Notes under the pieces: generated by a model
Seen by the model: only the letters and a program-made list of their open reading frames with translations
The model's database searches: none
What the model was told of the DNA's origin: nothing
Shown: positions 63,996 through 64,000 of the stretch, piece after piece
Layout of the letters: every line of letters begins with the position of its first letter
How positions within the stretch are numbered: position 1 is the stretch's first letter
From: Akebia trifoliata
Lineage: Eukaryota; Streptophyta; Magnoliopsida; Ranunculales; Lardizabalaceae
NCBI GenBank assembly: GCA_017979445.1
Contig: JADQWC010000055.1
Coordinates: forward strand, 108,382-172,381
Reading direction: 5' to 3'
DNA length: 64,000 nt
Position numbers and translations under genes: made by a program

Positions 63996-64000
63996 TATTG

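Larger units (their letters stand above)
61462..64000 (-). mobile_element. Ty1/Copia element B, 5' part beyond window
   Basis: 3' LTR at 61462-61627 and a pol region to the window edge. Domain order on the minus strand is integrase (63995 down to about 63280), RT (about 63100-62350), RNase H (about 62350-61640). Related to the element at 41512-46796: same LTR ends and highly similar RT text. The flank left of the LTR is GATAA (61457-61461); its partner would be outside. Confidence 0.85.

Overview
The window is plant nuclear DNA, most likely from a flowering plant with a repeat-rich genome. The evidence is one spliced gene with GT-AG introns, plant-type Ty3/Gypsy and Ty1/Copia LTR retrotransposons, L1-type LINE remnants, tRNA-derived SINEs and hAT/Harbinger-type MITEs. 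The species cannot be named from the sequence. Nothing bacterial or organellar was seen.

Positions 1-25183 form one large retroelement block. An older minus-strand Ty3/Gypsy element, probably of the Tat/Ogre type, is cut by the left window edge and ends with its 5' LTR at 23670-25183. A younger, complete copy of the same family (4767-15241) sits inside it, flanked by ACATG/ACATT. Both copies lack protease, reverse transcriptase and RNase H, and both keep the same integrase remnant with the same two stop codons. This suggests that the family moved in trans. The segment between integrase and 3' LTR carries a 34-bp minisatellite (about 74 units in the older copy, 29 in the younger) and a second set of repeats. 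Units of both can fold into hairpins whose arms vary together. The older copy also holds a probable opposite-strand LTR of about 3 kb (17815-20844) with a 137-bp tandem repeat.

Positions 25184-27402 are the 5' flank of the gene. They include a 653-bp hAT-type element with an 8-bp target duplication, 225 bp upstream of the start codon.

Positions 27403-59476 hold sixteen exons (622 codons) of a Nudix hydrolase / dipeptidyl-peptidase III (M49) fusion, the plant NUDT3 type. All junctions are GT-AG and the reading frame is intact. The last visible exon has the zinc-binding HECCH motif. Roughly 150 C-terminal residues lie beyond the window, past an intron that is still open at position 64000.

The introns hold most of the remaining elements: SINEs with target duplications in introns 4, 7 and 14; a MITE nested in a hAT element (intron 3); a long inverted repeat, a Copia remnant and a LINE remnant (intron 5); a Copia inside another Copia (intron 6); a LINE split by a 987-bp insertion (intron 12); a Copia LTR with its primer site (intron 14); and two Copia elements on the opposite strand (intron 16).
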